A DNA stretch of 56,029 nucleotides from JADGHE01 sp035716025 (GCA_035716025.1 DASTKH010000028.1:1-56029), one strand, 5' to 3'; counted from the stretch's first letter, positions 25,175 through 33,855 are shown. A program made the numbers and translations. Notes: generated by a model from the letters alone, not told the origin.

Positions 25175-25708
25175 ATGATAGCCGACAAGACGTCACGCAA
25201 GCCGGCGAAGGCAGCCGAGGGGCCCGCGGGCGGCCAAGTCGCCGCGAAGCCGAACGGTCCGCGCGCGGCGTCGCCGAAATCGTGGGGCCGGAAGGCCGAA
25301 AAGCCGGCCCTCCTTGCAGGCGGCAACCCACAGATCGCGAAGGGCGAGGGCGACGCCCCCCTGCAGGCCTATCTCGCCGCCATGCCGGGCTGGAAACGCG
25401 AGGTCGGGCTCAGACTCGATGCTCTGATCGTCCGCACCGTCCCCGGCGTGCGCAAGGCGGTGAAGTGGAACTCGCCGTTCTACGGCCTCGAAGGCCGGGG
25501 TTGGTTCCTCTCCTTTCATTGCTTCACGAAATACGTGAAAGTGGGTTTCTTCAACGGCGCGTCGCTGCGCTCGCCGCCCCCGGGCGACTCCAAGCACAAG
25601 CAGATGCGCTATCTCGACATTTATGAGTGCGATTCGCTCGACGAAGCGCAGTTCGTCGCCTGGGTGAAGCAGGCGAGCGCTCTGCCCGGCGAGCGCATGC
25701 GAGGTTGA
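25175..25708 (+). CDS. DUF1801 domain protein
   Basis: A 177-residue protein. The first 55 residues are Lys/Ala/Pro-rich and probably disordered. Residues about 60-170 are a DUF1801 (YdhG-like) domain: LQAYLAAMPGWKREVGLRLDALIVRTVPGVRKAVKWNSPFYGLEGRGWFLSFH is cited here only by its two landmarks, PGVRKAVKWNSPFYG and FFNGASLRSPPPG. The fold is like the iron-chaperone frataxin-like YdhG proteins, but the function is unknown. It lies 161 bases after the SRPBCC gene on the same strand and may be in the same operon. A second, divergent DUF1801 protein lies at 29 kb. Confidence 0.8.
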   Translation: MIADKTSRKPAKAAEGPAGGQVAAKPNGPRAASPKSWGRKAEKPALLAGGNPQIAKGEGDAPLQAYLAAMPGWKREVGLRLDALIVRTVPGVRKAVKWNSPFYGLEGRGWFLSFHCFTKYVKVGFFNGASLRSPPPGDSKHKQMRYLDIYECDSLDEAQFVAWVKQASALPGERMRG

Positions 25709-25771
25709 AGATCGCGAGCCGCCCTGCGCATGAGCACCGCCGACCCACCAAGCAGGAACTTGGAGCCGCCG

Positions 25772-26158
25772 ATGATCCGCGTGAAACTGACGAGCATTCT
25801 CGTAAACGATCAGGAGCGTGCGCGACGCTTCTACACCGATGTGCTCGGTTTTCGCATCAAACACGACATTCCGCTTGGCCATGCAGCTTGGCTCACGCTC
25901 ATCGCACCTGACGAGGCTAAAGGCGTCGAGCTTCTGCTTGAACCCGCAGGTCATCCGGCGGCCGCGGCGCTGCAGCGAGCGCTTTACGAGGATGGCATTC
26001 CGTTGGCGCAGCTTTACACGGAAGACATCAGTGCCGAATTCGAGCGCCTGCGGGCCAAAGGCGTTGCGTTCAGGGACGAGCCCAAGGCAATGGGGCCGAC
26101 CAAGTTTGCGGATTTCGACGATACCTGCGGGAATTTCATTCGGCTCGTCGAAGGTTAG
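25772..26158 (+). CDS. VOC (glyoxalase/bleomycin-resistance) superfamily protein
   Basis: A 128-residue single-copy VOC domain. It begins MIRVKLTSILVNDQERARRF and continues YTDVLGFRIKHDIPLG; the second beta-alpha-beta unit has FERLRAKGVAFRDEPKAMG and ends FADFDDTCGNFIRLVEG. The conserved Glu near AKGVELLLEP and the final Glu could bind a metal. The ATG at 25772 has a TTGGAG ribosome site; an ATG at 25730 would add 14 residues. The substrate is unknown. Confidence 0.85.
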   Translation: MIRVKLTSILVNDQERARRFYTDVLGFRIKHDIPLGHAAWLTLIAPDEAKGVELLLEPAGHPAAAALQRALYEDGIPLAQLYTEDISAEFERLRAKGVAFRDEPKAMGPTKFADFDDTCGNFIRLVEG

Positions 26159-26283
26159 CGGGGGCCCAAGCGCAACCCGGGACGGGGCGAGGCGAGATCC
26201 GGTGTCCGGGCATCCGCGGCAATGGTTCACCACGAGGCCGTGTTGCGGAAAGCGCTCACAATGGCGCGGTTCGATCATCCCGC

Positions 26284-26763
26284 CTATGGCGCTGGCTGCG
26301 TCCCGTGCGCGGGCCACTCCGACAGCAAGGTGATGCCGAACCGCGGCGAAACCTCGCGCAGGCGCGCGATCTCCTCGAGCGTCGGCGGCCCGACGGATTC
26401 GTCCGGCGGAAGGGCGCGGCCGCCTTCCTCGACAAAGCGGTCGAACAGCGCAGGGGTCCCGATCAGGATGTATCGGTTCGGCTTGCCGCTCATGTTCACG
26501 AGCTGGTGCGGAACGTCGCGCGGCAGGAACAGGCTCTCGCCCGCCGTCAGGCGTCGGGGCTCACCGTCGATCACGGCCGTCAGCTCGCCTTCGATGATGT
26601 AGACGGTCTCGTCGTCGCGGGCGTGGACATGGATCGGCGTTCTCGTGTGTCCGCCGCTACAATTCTCGAAGAGGCAGAACTGGCCCGCGGTTTGGTCTCC
26701 GGATAGCAGGCGCTTCATGACGACACCGGCCAGAACGAACGCCTTCGTGTCGATCTCACGCAT
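26284..26763 (-). CDS. Cupin-domain protein
   Basis: A 159-residue small cupin. Motif 1 is HVHARDDETVYIIEGELTAVIDG and motif 2 is GESLFLPRDVPHQLVNMSG, giving the metal-binding set His, His, Glu and a later His. It starts MREIDTKAFV at 26763; the longer frame overlaps an SRPBCC gene. Function could be a dioxygenase, an isomerase or a sensor-like cupin. It follows the second SRPBCC gene on the same strand by 61 bases. Confidence 0.82.
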   Translation of the reverse strand: MREIDTKAFVLAGVVMKRLLSGDQTAGQFCLFENCSGGHTRTPIHVHARDDETVYIIEGELTAVIDGEPRRLTAGESLFLPRDVPHQLVNMSGKPNRYILIGTPALFDRFVEEGGRALPPDESVGPPTLEEIARLREVSPRFGITLLSEWPAHGTQPAP

Positions 26764-26824
26764 GGCCGTCTCCTTTCGGGCAGCGAAGCTTCGCGCCACC
26801 CGAGGCGGCGCGGCCCGGCCCGCG

Positions 26825-27268
26825 CTATTGATTGATCTCGGGCTCGACGAGCCGGGCGAGGTTGCGCAGCGATTCCTGCCAGCCGAGATAGCAGGCTTCG
26901 GCCGGGATGGCGTCGGGTATGCCTTCCTGCACAATGGCGAGCTCGGTACCCACGGAGACAGGCGTGAGCGTCACCGTCACCTGCATTTCGCCGGGCAGGT
27001 TGGGATCGTCGAACTTGTCCGTGTAGCGCACGCGCTCGCCGGGCACGGTCTCCAGGAAGGTTCCGCCGAAGGAGTGGCTATTGCCCGTCGTGAAGTTGCG
27101 GAACGACATTCGGAAGGTCCCGCCGGCTTTGCCGTCGAAATGATGCACGGTGCAGGTGAAACCGTTGGGCGGCAGCCACTTCGCCAGGGCGTCAGCCTCG
27201 ACGAAGGCGCGATAGACCTTGTCAGCCTTCGTTGCGAGGACACGGTGCAAACGAACAGTGTTGGGCAT
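26825..27268 (-). CDS. Second SRPBCC (AHSA1-like) protein
   Basis: A 147-residue START-like protein: VRLHRVLATKADKVYRAFVEADALAKWLPPNGF at the N terminus, GGTFRMSFRNF in the middle, and a C-terminal helix with CYLGWQESLRNLARLVEPEI. This is the group often encoded beside ECF41 sigma factors and DUF1801 proteins in Hyphomicrobiales. The ligand is unknown. The cupin gene follows on the same strand. Confidence 0.85.
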   Translation of the reverse strand: MPNTVRLHRVLATKADKVYRAFVEADALAKWLPPNGFTCTVHHFDGKAGGTFRMSFRNFTTGNSHSFGGTFLETVPGERVRYTDKFDDPNLPGEMQVTVTLTPVSVGTELAIVQEGIPDAIPAEACYLGWQESLRNLARLVEPEINQ

Positions 27269-27339
27269 ACCGGTTCTCCTGCGTAGGGTGGGGAAAGAAG
27301 GCGCACATTGGCAGAGCGTAGGGCGCCAGTGCGATCAAA

Positions 27340-27362
27340 GCATGATGCCATGCGTTTTTTTT
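27340..27362 (+). terminator. Plus-strand intrinsic-terminator-like hairpin in a minus-strand region
   Basis: GCATG (27340-27344), ATGC loop, CATGC (27349-27353), G, then eight T (27355-27362). It is oriented on the plus strand, yet both flanking genes (SRPBCC and ECF41) read on the minus strand. It may end antisense transcription or a small RNA, or be chance. Confidence 0.4.
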
Positions 27363-27406
27363 GTGACTTGCGGAAGACGCCCTCCTGCGAAGGCATCTTG
27401 TGCCGC

Positions 27407-28267
27407 CTAATGCAGGTGCCGCAACTTGTCGGGGTTGCGGACCACATAGATTGCCGCGATCTTTCCGTCCTCGATGTCCAGCGCGGTTGTCTGCAGTTCG
27501 CCGTCGGCCTCTCGCGTCACGAAACCGGGCAATCCGTTGACGAAGCCGACACGGAGGAGTTGCGAGCCGTTCTTGCGGAAGTGAGTCGTCAGGCCTTGAT
27601 GGAAGGCCATGACCGCATCGAAGCCGACGATCGGCTGCATGGCCGCCGGACGTTTGCCGCCGCCGTCAACATGCGCACTGACATCGGCCGCGAGCATCGC
27701 GGCCAGAGCCTGCATGTCGCCGCTGCGAGAGGCGGTGAAGAACGCTTCGGCGAGCTCAAGGCTGCGTTGCCTGTCGACCTGGAAGCGCGGGCGCGCCTCG
27801 CGCACATGGGTGCGTGCGCGCGCCGCGAGCTGACGGCAGGTCGCTGGATCGCGTTCGATGGTGGCGCCGACCTCCTCGAATGGAAGCCCGAACACGTCGT
27901 GAAGAAGGAAGGCTGCCCGTTCAAGCGGGGAAAGCCGCTCCAGCGCCAGCATCAGCGGCAGGGTGACGTCCTCCTCGTCCGCCTCGTCCAACACAGGGTC
28001 GGGAAGCCAGGGCCCCAAATAGGTTTCCCGCCGGCGCCGCGCGGATTTGAGCTGATCGAGGCACAGCCGCGTGACGGTCCGGCGCAGGAACGCCTCCGGC
28101 TCGCGCACATTCCGGCGATCGGTGCCCATCCAGCGGATGAACGCCTCCTGGAGCACGTCCTCCGCGTCGGCGACGGAGCCCAGCATGCGGTAGGCGACCC
28201 GCATGAGCTTGGGACGCAACGGGTCGAAGCTCGCCGTTGCGTCCTCCCGCCCGGCGTCCCCCGCCAT
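27407..28267 (-). CDS. ECF41-type sigma factor with SnoaL-like C-terminal domain
   Basis: A 286-residue protein. Region sigma2 (about 15-80) has YRMLGSVADAEDVLQEAFIRW; sigma4 (105-160) has LERLSPLERAAFLLHDVFGLPFEEV. ECF41 landmarks are present: WLPDPV at 87-92 in the linker, DGGGK at 201-205 and NPDKL at 278-282 in the SnoaL-like tail. In this group the tail replaces an anti-sigma factor and controls activity. It starts at 28267, the A of an ATGA overlap with the decarboxylase-like gene upstream, so the two are coupled. Confidence 0.93.
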   Translation of the reverse strand: MAGDAGREDATASFDPLRPKLMRVAYRMLGSVADAEDVLQEAFIRWMGTDRRNVREPEAFLRRTVTRLCLDQLKSARRRRETYLGPWLPDPVLDEADEEDVTLPLMLALERLSPLERAAFLLHDVFGLPFEEVGATIERDPATCRQLAARARTHVREARPRFQVDRQRSLELAEAFFTASRSGDMQALAAMLAADVSAHVDGGGKRPAAMQPIVGFDAVMAFHQGLTTHFRKNGSQLLRVGFVNGLPGFVTREADGELQTTALDIEDGKIAAIYVVRNPDKLRHLH

Positions 28268-28734
28268 CAGGCGGCCGCCCGTGCGGCCGACTTTGCCGCG
28301 CCCGGATCGAGAAACATGCCGAAGCCGACCGAGATGCGGTTCCAGCCATTGATGGCGTTGATCATCAAGGTGAGGTTGACCTGCTCCTCCCGAGTGAAGT
28401 GCGCCTGCAGGGCCTCGCGGGCACTCTCAAGCGCAGGCCCCTCGGAGAGCCGGGTCAGCGCCTCGGTCCAGGCAAGCGCTGCGCGCTCGCGCTCGGTATA
28501 GCAGGGGGCCTCGCGCCAGGCCGACAAGAGGTAGATCCGCTGCTCGGTCTCGCCCTTGGCGCGCGCATCCTGGGTGTGCATGTTGATGCAGTTGGCGCAC
28601 CCGTTGATCTGGGAGGCGCGGATTTCCACGAGGTGGACCAGGGTCGGTTCCAGGCTCGATGCGATGGCGAGCGATGCGGCGGCCCACTTCTTCATGAGTT
28701 CCGGGGCGGCGGCGAAGAGATCGTTGGCGTTCAT
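28267..28734 (-). CDS. Carboxymuconolactone decarboxylase/AhpD-like protein
   Basis: A 155-residue alpha-helical CMD-family protein. The redox motif CANC is at Cys46/Cys49 with His53 (INGCANCINMH), and Glu37 precedes it, as in AhpD. The next landmarks are AWREAPCYTERERAALAWTEALT and a final helical repeat INAINGWNRISVGFGM. Members serve as alkylhydroperoxidase partners. ECF41 sigma factors characteristically direct transcription of a neighbouring gene of this type, and the ATGA overlap with the sigma gene fits. The start at 28734 has an AGGAG ribosome site. Confidence 0.9.
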   Translation of the reverse strand: MNANDLFAAAPELMKKWAAASLAIASSLEPTLVHLVEIRASQINGCANCINMHTQDARAKGETEQRIYLLSAWREAPCYTERERAALAWTEALTRLSEGPALESAREALQAHFTREEQVNLTLMINAINGWNRISVGFGMFLDPGAAKSAARAAA

Positions 28735-29015
28735 GGTCCGGGGCTCCTGCCGTTGGTTTCCGACGTCATGACGAGCCGGATGCCGCCGATGTGACATGCG
28801 TCCCGAAAAATTCCGGATGCCGGCCGCCCGGTCTTGCGCTGACCGCTCGGGATTCAGGCAGCGAAATCCGGGATCCATGTGTGTATGGTCCGATTTCGGG
28901 GCAATCGTTCGGGCAAAAGGTTGCGCAAGGAAGGCGAGCGCCGCAATCTGCCCACGCATTCGCGGGAAGCCAGAGCGACGGGCGCGGCGCGGCCTTGGAC
29001 TAAGATGATACCGCC

Positions 29016-29483
29016 ATGAAGAAAAGCGGCACCGCGCAAACTCCGGCGGACGACTCCGCCTCTCGGGAAATCGAGACACGGATTGCGGAGCTCGGCGATT
29101 GGCGCGGAAAGACACTCGGTCTTGTCCGCCGACTCATCAAGGAGGCCTGCCCGGACGTGGTCGAGGAGGTGAAGTGGCGCAAGCCGTCGAACGCGATGCG
29201 CGGGGTTCCGGTGTGGTCGCATGCCGGCATCCTTTGCACCGGCGAGACCTATCGGGACAAAGTCAAGCTCACGTTCCCCAAGGGCGCCGCGCTCGAAGAT
29301 CCTTCGGGGCTTTTCAACGCGAGCCTCGACGGCAATGCGCGGCGGGCGATCGATTTCCTCGCCGGCGACACGATCGGCGAAGCGGCCTTCAAGGCGCTTG
29401 TTCGCGCGGCCGTGAAGCTGAACGCCTCGACGGGCGCGCCCGCGCGACCCGCGCGCTTGGCGAAGCGGCCAAAACGCGCTTGA
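29016..29483 (+). CDS. DUF1801 domain protein
   Basis: A 155-residue protein. It contains ELGDWRGKTLGLVRRLIKEACPDVVEEVKW followed by VPVWSHAGILCTGETYRDKVKLTFPKGAAL, the DUF1801 pattern in a version closer to cytoplasmic YdeI/YdhG-type proteins. The C-terminal 20 residues are Lys/Arg/Ala-rich and could touch nucleic acid. Function is unknown. It is divergent from the CMD/ECF41 operon with a 281-base gap. Confidence 0.82.
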   Translation: MKKSGTAQTPADDSASREIETRIAELGDWRGKTLGLVRRLIKEACPDVVEEVKWRKPSNAMRGVPVWSHAGILCTGETYRDKVKLTFPKGAALEDPSGLFNASLDGNARRAIDFLAGDTIGEAAFKALVRAAVKLNASTGAPARPARLAKRPKRA

Positions 29484-29525
29484 GACGCGCGCCCGTCGGC
29501 GTGGATGTGCGTGGCCGGCAGGCGG

Positions 29526-30530
29526 CTAGCGGGTTCGCGCCGCGGCGGAGCGCGCGGGCTTGCCGGGCAGAACCACCACCCGGGTGCCGACGGTGACCCG
29601 TTGGTACAGGTCGATGATGTCCTCGTTCAGGAGGCGGATGCAACCCGACGACACGAAGGTTCCGATCGTAGAGGGGTCGTTGGTTCCGTGGATGCGGTAA
29701 AGCGTGTTGCCGAGATAGAGCGCGCGGGCGCCGAGCGGATTGCCGGGGCCGCCGGCCATAAATCGCGGCAGGTAGGGTTGCCGCTCCAGCATCTCTTCAG
29801 GCGGGTGCCAGTCCGGCCATTCCGCCATGCGGCTGATGCGTTCTCGTCCCGACCAGGTGAACCCCTCGCGGCCGACCCCGATCCCGTAGCGGATCGCCTT
29901 GCCGTTGCCGAGGACGAGGTAGAGATACGTATTCGGCGTATCGACGATGATGGTGCCGGCGGGTTCCTTCGTGTGGTACTCGACCAATCGGCGGCGCAGA
30001 TGCGCTGGCAATTGCGTCTCGCCGGAACGTGGGTCGATGTTCTGCGGCAGTGATGCGAGGGCGTCCTGCCCGCGTCCATGATCGATCTCGCCCGGCGGTC
30101 TCAGCTCCCGGCGCTCGATCCCCGGCGCCGCGCGGTCGGAGAAGGCCGCGTCGCCGGAGGGGGCGCCGTAGGTCCGCGCCGGATAAGGCGAGGCGTCAAG
30201 GCGCGCTTCGTACGAGCCTGGATGGTACACCCGGCGTTGGGGGTAGGGCGAAGCGGCCTCCTCCTCCTCGACTCGATAGCGCGGCCGCGCGGAGGCGGCG
30301 GGTCTGGACCCATAAAGTCCGGAATCCTGCCCATACTCGTCCAACCAGTCGTCCGGCAGGTCGGCGTCATCCGCTTCCGGCGGGGGCGCGCGATAGGGAG
30401 ATTGGTCGTAGGCGCCGCCACGATAAGGATCGCCGGGCGAAGGATAGGCAGATTGCGCGCCCGCACTTCCGGCCGTTGCAGACAACAACACCAGAATGGC
30501 GGCCACGCCGCCGCCGATGCGCAAGCTCAT
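29526..30530 (-). CDS. Secreted L,D-transpeptidase (YkuD)
   Basis: A 334-residue protein with a signal peptide ending near AGSAGAQS. Residues 30-165 are a low-complexity Pro/Tyr/Arg/Asp-rich linker. The YkuD domain spans 185-322: TIIVDTPNTYLYLVLGNGKAIRYGIGVG, then His281 in HGTNDPSTIG and the catalytic Cys297 in SSGCIRL. These periplasmic enzymes form 3-3 crosslinks in peptidoglycan or attach outer-membrane proteins to it. The start at 30530 is chosen for its signal peptide. It is divergent from the HtrA-like gene. Confidence 0.88.
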   Translation of the reverse strand: MSLRIGGGVAAILVLLSATAGSAGAQSAYPSPGDPYRGGAYDQSPYRAPPPEADDADLPDDWLDEYGQDSGLYGSRPAASARPRYRVEEEEAASPYPQRRVYHPGSYEARLDASPYPARTYGAPSGDAAFSDRAAPGIERRELRPPGEIDHGRGQDALASLPQNIDPRSGETQLPAHLRRRLVEYHTKEPAGTIIVDTPNTYLYLVLGNGKAIRYGIGVGREGFTWSGRERISRMAEWPDWHPPEEMLERQPYLPRFMAGGPGNPLGARALYLGNTLYRIHGTNDPSTIGTFVSSGCIRLLNEDIIDLYQRVTVGTRVVVLPGKPARSAAARTR

Positions 30531-30754
30531 CGAATCGTCCACTTTGAAGTCGGCTGCAAGTCGCGTGTCTTGTGAGTCCAAGATGGGGCAGCAAAAAGGC
30601 ATCGCAACAAGGAGGTGCGCGGATGAAGCGGACGCATCCCCATGCGATGCGCGGCGATGGCTTGAGATTGGCAAACGGACTAGGATGCGCCTCGGCCGGT
30701 GAGGGGACCGTACGGCAACGTACGAACGCCGGAACGCATGAAGGGGGACTCGGA

Positions 30755-31729
30755 ATGTCATCGGTGAGCGACTGGAAGGTGCCGGCCGCCGTGCAGCCGA
30801 AGCCCGAGACCTACGACTATGATTTGGAATCGGCCCTCTCGGCCGTCGTGGGGCTGCGTGCCGTCATACCGCCGGATGCCTTCACGGCGGAGACCTTGGG
30901 CACGGAACGGGCCGGCAACGGCGTCGTGATCCGCGATGGCCTCGTGCTGACCATCGGCTATCTCGTCACCGAGGCGGAAACGATCTGGATCACGCTCGGT
31001 GACGGCCGCCCCGTGCCGGGCCATGTTCTCGGCATCGATCAGCAGTCCGGATTCGGTCTCGTGCAAGCGCTCGCCGGGTTGGACGTGCCTGCACTCCCGC
31101 TCGGCCGCTCGAGCGAAGCGGAGCTCGGCCAGCGCGTCGTGGTCGCCGGTGTGGGCGGGCGGCAGCGATCGGTGGCCGCGCGCATCGTCGGCCGGCAGGA
31201 GTTCGCCGGCTATTGGGAATATGTCCTGGACGAGGCCCTGTTCACCGCGCCGGCGCATCCGCACTGGGGCGGAGCTCCGGTCATCGGTCCGGCGGGCGAG
31301 GTCATCGGCATCGGGTCGCTGCAGTTGCAGCAGGTCATTGGCGGCGGCGCCGCGCAATTTCTCAACATGGTCGTGCCGATCGATCTGCTGCCGCCGATTC
31401 TCGACGACCTCGTGAAGTTCGGACGACGCAGGGGGCCTGCGCGGCCCTGGCTTGGCGTCTATGCAACCGAGGTGGAGGAGAAGATCGTGATCATCGGCCT
31501 CGCCGCGCACGGACCGGCGCAACGCGCCGGGCTTGCCACCGGCGACATGGTGCTGGCCGTCGCGGGCACCCAGGTGGACGATCTCGCCCGGTTCTTCCGC
31601 CGGGTCTGGTCCCTGGGCGAGGCCGGCGTCGAGGTGCCGCTCCTCGTCTATCGCGACGGCCGGACCTTCGAGGTCCGGGTGAAATCCGGCGATCGGGCGA
31701 GCTTCCTGAAGTCGCCGAGCGTTCATTGA
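30755..31729 (+). CDS. HtrA/DegP-like protein without catalytic triad, one PDZ domain
   Basis: A 324-residue protein with a trypsin-like fold (about 25-225) and a PDZ domain (230-315). The fold keeps RAGNGVVIRDGLVLTIGYLV, VVVAGVGG and GEVIGIGSLQ. The catalytic residues are gone: Tyr69 where His is expected, Gly99 for Asp and Trp171 for Ser (HPHWGGAP instead of GNSGGP). The PDZ part reads WLGVYATEVEEKIVIIGLAAHGPAQRAGLATGDMVLAVAG in outline. No signal peptide is seen. GGGGGA lies seven bases before the ATG. Likely a binding or regulatory pseudoprotease. Confidence 0.8.
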   Translation: MSSVSDWKVPAAVQPKPETYDYDLESALSAVVGLRAVIPPDAFTAETLGTERAGNGVVIRDGLVLTIGYLVTEAETIWITLGDGRPVPGHVLGIDQQSGFGLVQALAGLDVPALPLGRSSEAELGQRVVVAGVGGRQRSVAARIVGRQEFAGYWEYVLDEALFTAPAHPHWGGAPVIGPAGEVIGIGSLQLQQVIGGGAAQFLNMVVPIDLLPPILDDLVKFGRRRGPARPWLGVYATEVEEKIVIIGLAAHGPAQRAGLATGDMVLAVAGTQVDDLARFFRRVWSLGEAGVEVPLLVYRDGRTFEVRVKSGDRASFLKSPSVH

Positions 31730-31940
31730 GCGGGCGATTGGCCGCCGGCGCCGCGGGCGGCGAGCCCTGGCAGGAGACCTCGTTCGCAGCAAACGGGCGC
31801 GCGGCGGTTGGGGAGCACTTTCCCGGCAGGCGAGCAACCGAGCCTCGTTTAAGAACGCTTGTGCGGGCCGGCCTCCCACGCTTTGCTTGCGATCATGGGG
31901 GGCCCTTTCGGCCTCTCGACTGGCCTGAGGGGGGGATTCC

Positions 31941-33110
31941 ATGCCGGCCGATCTGGTGTTGAAGGGCGGACGCGTCGTTGATCCTTCGCAACAGATCGAT
32001 CGTATCGCGGACGTCGCCTTCGCGGGCGGCAAGGTCCTGCGGATCGGCGACAATCTCGGGCCCGCCGCGCAAACGCGCGACGTGTCGGGTTTCATCGTGA
32101 CGCCCGGGCTCATCGATCTGCACACGCATGTGTACTGGGGCGGGACCTCGCTCGGCATCGACGCCGAGGCCTTCGCGCGCGCAAGCGGCGTGACCACCTG
32201 TGTGGACACCGGCAGCGCGGGCCCCGGCAATTTCGCCGGCTTCCGCGCGCATGTGATCGACCGCTCGGCGGTGCGCATCCTCGCTTATCTGCACGTGTCC
32301 TTCGCCGGCATTTTCGGCTTCTCGAAGACCGTGATGGTGGGCGAAAGCGAAGAATTGCGGTTGATGGCGCCGGTCGAGGCTGTCACGGTCGTCGAGGCCC
32401 ACCGCGACGTCATCATCGGCATCAAGGTGCGGGTCGGCCGCGGTGCCAGCGGCGTTCACGGCGTGGCGCCGCTCGACATTGCGCTGCAGGCCGCCGGGGA
32501 AGCCGGGTTGCCGCTCATGTGCCACATCGACTTTCCGCCGCCGAGCTACGAGGAGGTGGTAGAGCGCCTGCGGCCGGGGGACGTGCTGACGCACGCCTTT
32601 CGGCCTTTTCCCAATGCGCCCGTCGATCACCAGGGCCGGGTCAAGGACGTCGTGCGGCGCGCACGCGAGCGCGGCGTTCGGTTCGATATCGGCCACGGAA
32701 AGGGCTCGTTTGCGTTCAAAACCGCGCGGGCCATGCTGGCGAACGGCTTCTACCCGGACACGATCTCCTCGGACATTCATGCGCTGTGTATCGACGGACC
32801 GGTGTTCGATCAGGTCACGACCCTCTCGAAGTTCCTGTGCATGGGCATGCCGCTCGAACAGGTGATCGCCGCCAGCACCGTCAATCCCGCGACCGTTCTC
32901 AAACGCCCCGAACTCGGCACCTTGCGGCCGGGTGCGGTCGGCGATGCGACCATCCTGTCGATCGCCGAAGGCACGTTCGACTATGTCGACGTGACCGGGG
33001 AACACATGAGGGGGGACCGCCGCATCGTCGCGGAAGGCGTGGTGATCGGCGGGTGCTGGTGGCACCCGAAGGATTCGTCCAAGTTCCGCATCCTGGAGGC
33101 GAATGCATGA
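31941..33110 (+). CDS. Amidohydrolase/deacetylase family metallohydrolase
   Basis: A 389-residue dihydroorotase-like protein. The metal motif HTH is His61/His63 in GLIDLHTHVYWGG; the carboxylatable lysine is in IIGIKVRVG; further ligands are the His of MCHIDF, the His of LTHAFRPF and the Asp of SSDIHAL. This pattern matches the EF_0837/AHA_3915 group of amidohydrolases whose substrates are N-acetylated amines or amino acids. The stop overlaps the RidA gene start (ATGA), suggesting linked action on imine or carbamoyl compounds, which is inference. Confidence 0.85.
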   Translation: MPADLVLKGGRVVDPSQQIDRIADVAFAGGKVLRIGDNLGPAAQTRDVSGFIVTPGLIDLHTHVYWGGTSLGIDAEAFARASGVTTCVDTGSAGPGNFAGFRAHVIDRSAVRILAYLHVSFAGIFGFSKTVMVGESEELRLMAPVEAVTVVEAHRDVIIGIKVRVGRGASGVHGVAPLDIALQAAGEAGLPLMCHIDFPPPSYEEVVERLRPGDVLTHAFRPFPNAPVDHQGRVKDVVRRARERGVRFDIGHGKGSFAFKTARAMLANGFYPDTISSDIHALCIDGPVFDQVTTLSKFLCMGMPLEQVIAASTVNPATVLKRPELGTLRPGAVGDATILSIAEGTFDYVDVTGEHMRGDRRIVAEGVVIGGCWWHPKDSSKFRILEANA

Positions 33111-33565
33111 ATCCCGAAGCAAAGCTGCATGAACTCGGCCTGGCGCTGCCGAGCGTGCCGACGCCCGCGGCCAATTTCGTTCCGTTCAAGCGCGACGGCC
33201 ACGTCATCTATCTCTCGGGTCAGGGCCCGCGAAAGCCCGACGGCAGCCTCCATGTCGGCAAGGTGGGACGGGACGTGAGCGTCGAGGAGGCCTACGAGCA
33301 CGCGAAGCTGGTCGGGCTCGGTCTGTTGGCGGTGGCGAAGCGCGCGGCCGGCGGACTCGACAAGGTGGAAGTTCTCAAGCTCTTCGGGATGGTCAATGCC
33401 GTTCCGGAATTCACTGAGCAGCCGAAGGTCATCAACGGCTGCTCGGATCTTTTGGTGGCGGTGCTGGGAGAGCGCGGACGGCACGCAAGGTCCGCGATCG
33501 GCGTCGGCTCGCTTCCAAACGGGATGACGGTGGAGATCGAGGCCGTTATGCGCGTGGTCGCCTAG
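33107..33565 (+). CDS. RidA family protein (YjgF/UK114)
   Basis: A 152-residue YjgF/RidA-like protein. It has the landmarks FKRDGHVIYLSGQGPRKPDGS, LGLLAVAKRAAGGLDKVEVLKLFGMVNAVPEF in outline, and RSAIGVGSLPNGMTVEIEAVMRV. The family includes enamine/imine deaminases. The active-site Arg of RidA is replaced in its usual place by the RSAIG context here, so deaminase activity should not be assumed. It is coupled to the amidohydrolase gene by a four-base overlap. Confidence 0.87.
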   Translation: MNPEAKLHELGLALPSVPTPAANFVPFKRDGHVIYLSGQGPRKPDGSLHVGKVGRDVSVEEAYEHAKLVGLGLLAVAKRAAGGLDKVEVLKLFGMVNAVPEFTEQPKVINGCSDLLVAVLGERGRHARSAIGVGSLPNGMTVEIEAVMRVVA

Positions 33566-33738
33566 GTTTCGATGCCTCCGGCCGTGCGATTTTATGAGGT
33601 CTGGACGGATTTCATCCGCGCTGTGTTAACGAAACGGGTCCCCGACTAACGAAGCGGATGCCCGGACTTGGGTTTGGGCCGCGAAGAGGTCGCGGGCACG
33701 AGTGACGGCGGTCTCGCGTGCCCGACCCGGACAGCTCT

Positions 33739-33767
33739 TTGACGTTCCGGCCCTGTTGGGCTAGAAT
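33739..33767 (+). promoter_or_regulatory. Predicted sigma70 promoter for the cold-shock gene
   Basis: TTGACG (33739-33744), a 17-base spacer, then TAGAAT (33762-33767). Both boxes are five of six to consensus, so this is the best promoter match in the window. A start near 33774 would give a leader of about 127 bases before the GTG start. The region 33566-33738 before it holds nothing I can identify. Confidence 0.6.
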
Positions 33768-33855
33768 GCAGGTGCAACGACGTTTTCGGCCAGCCTTGCT
33801 TCGCTTCCCTGGTGGGTTACGCGCTCAAGTCTCCAGAAGTCGGATGTCTCGCGAC

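Noticed and set aside
24283..29483. Treating the ArsR, SRPBCC, DUF1801, VOC, cupin and ECF41 genes as one antibiotic or defence island.
   Set aside because: The genes are on both strands, each common in Hyphomicrobiales, and no nuclease, toxin or mobile gene is associated.
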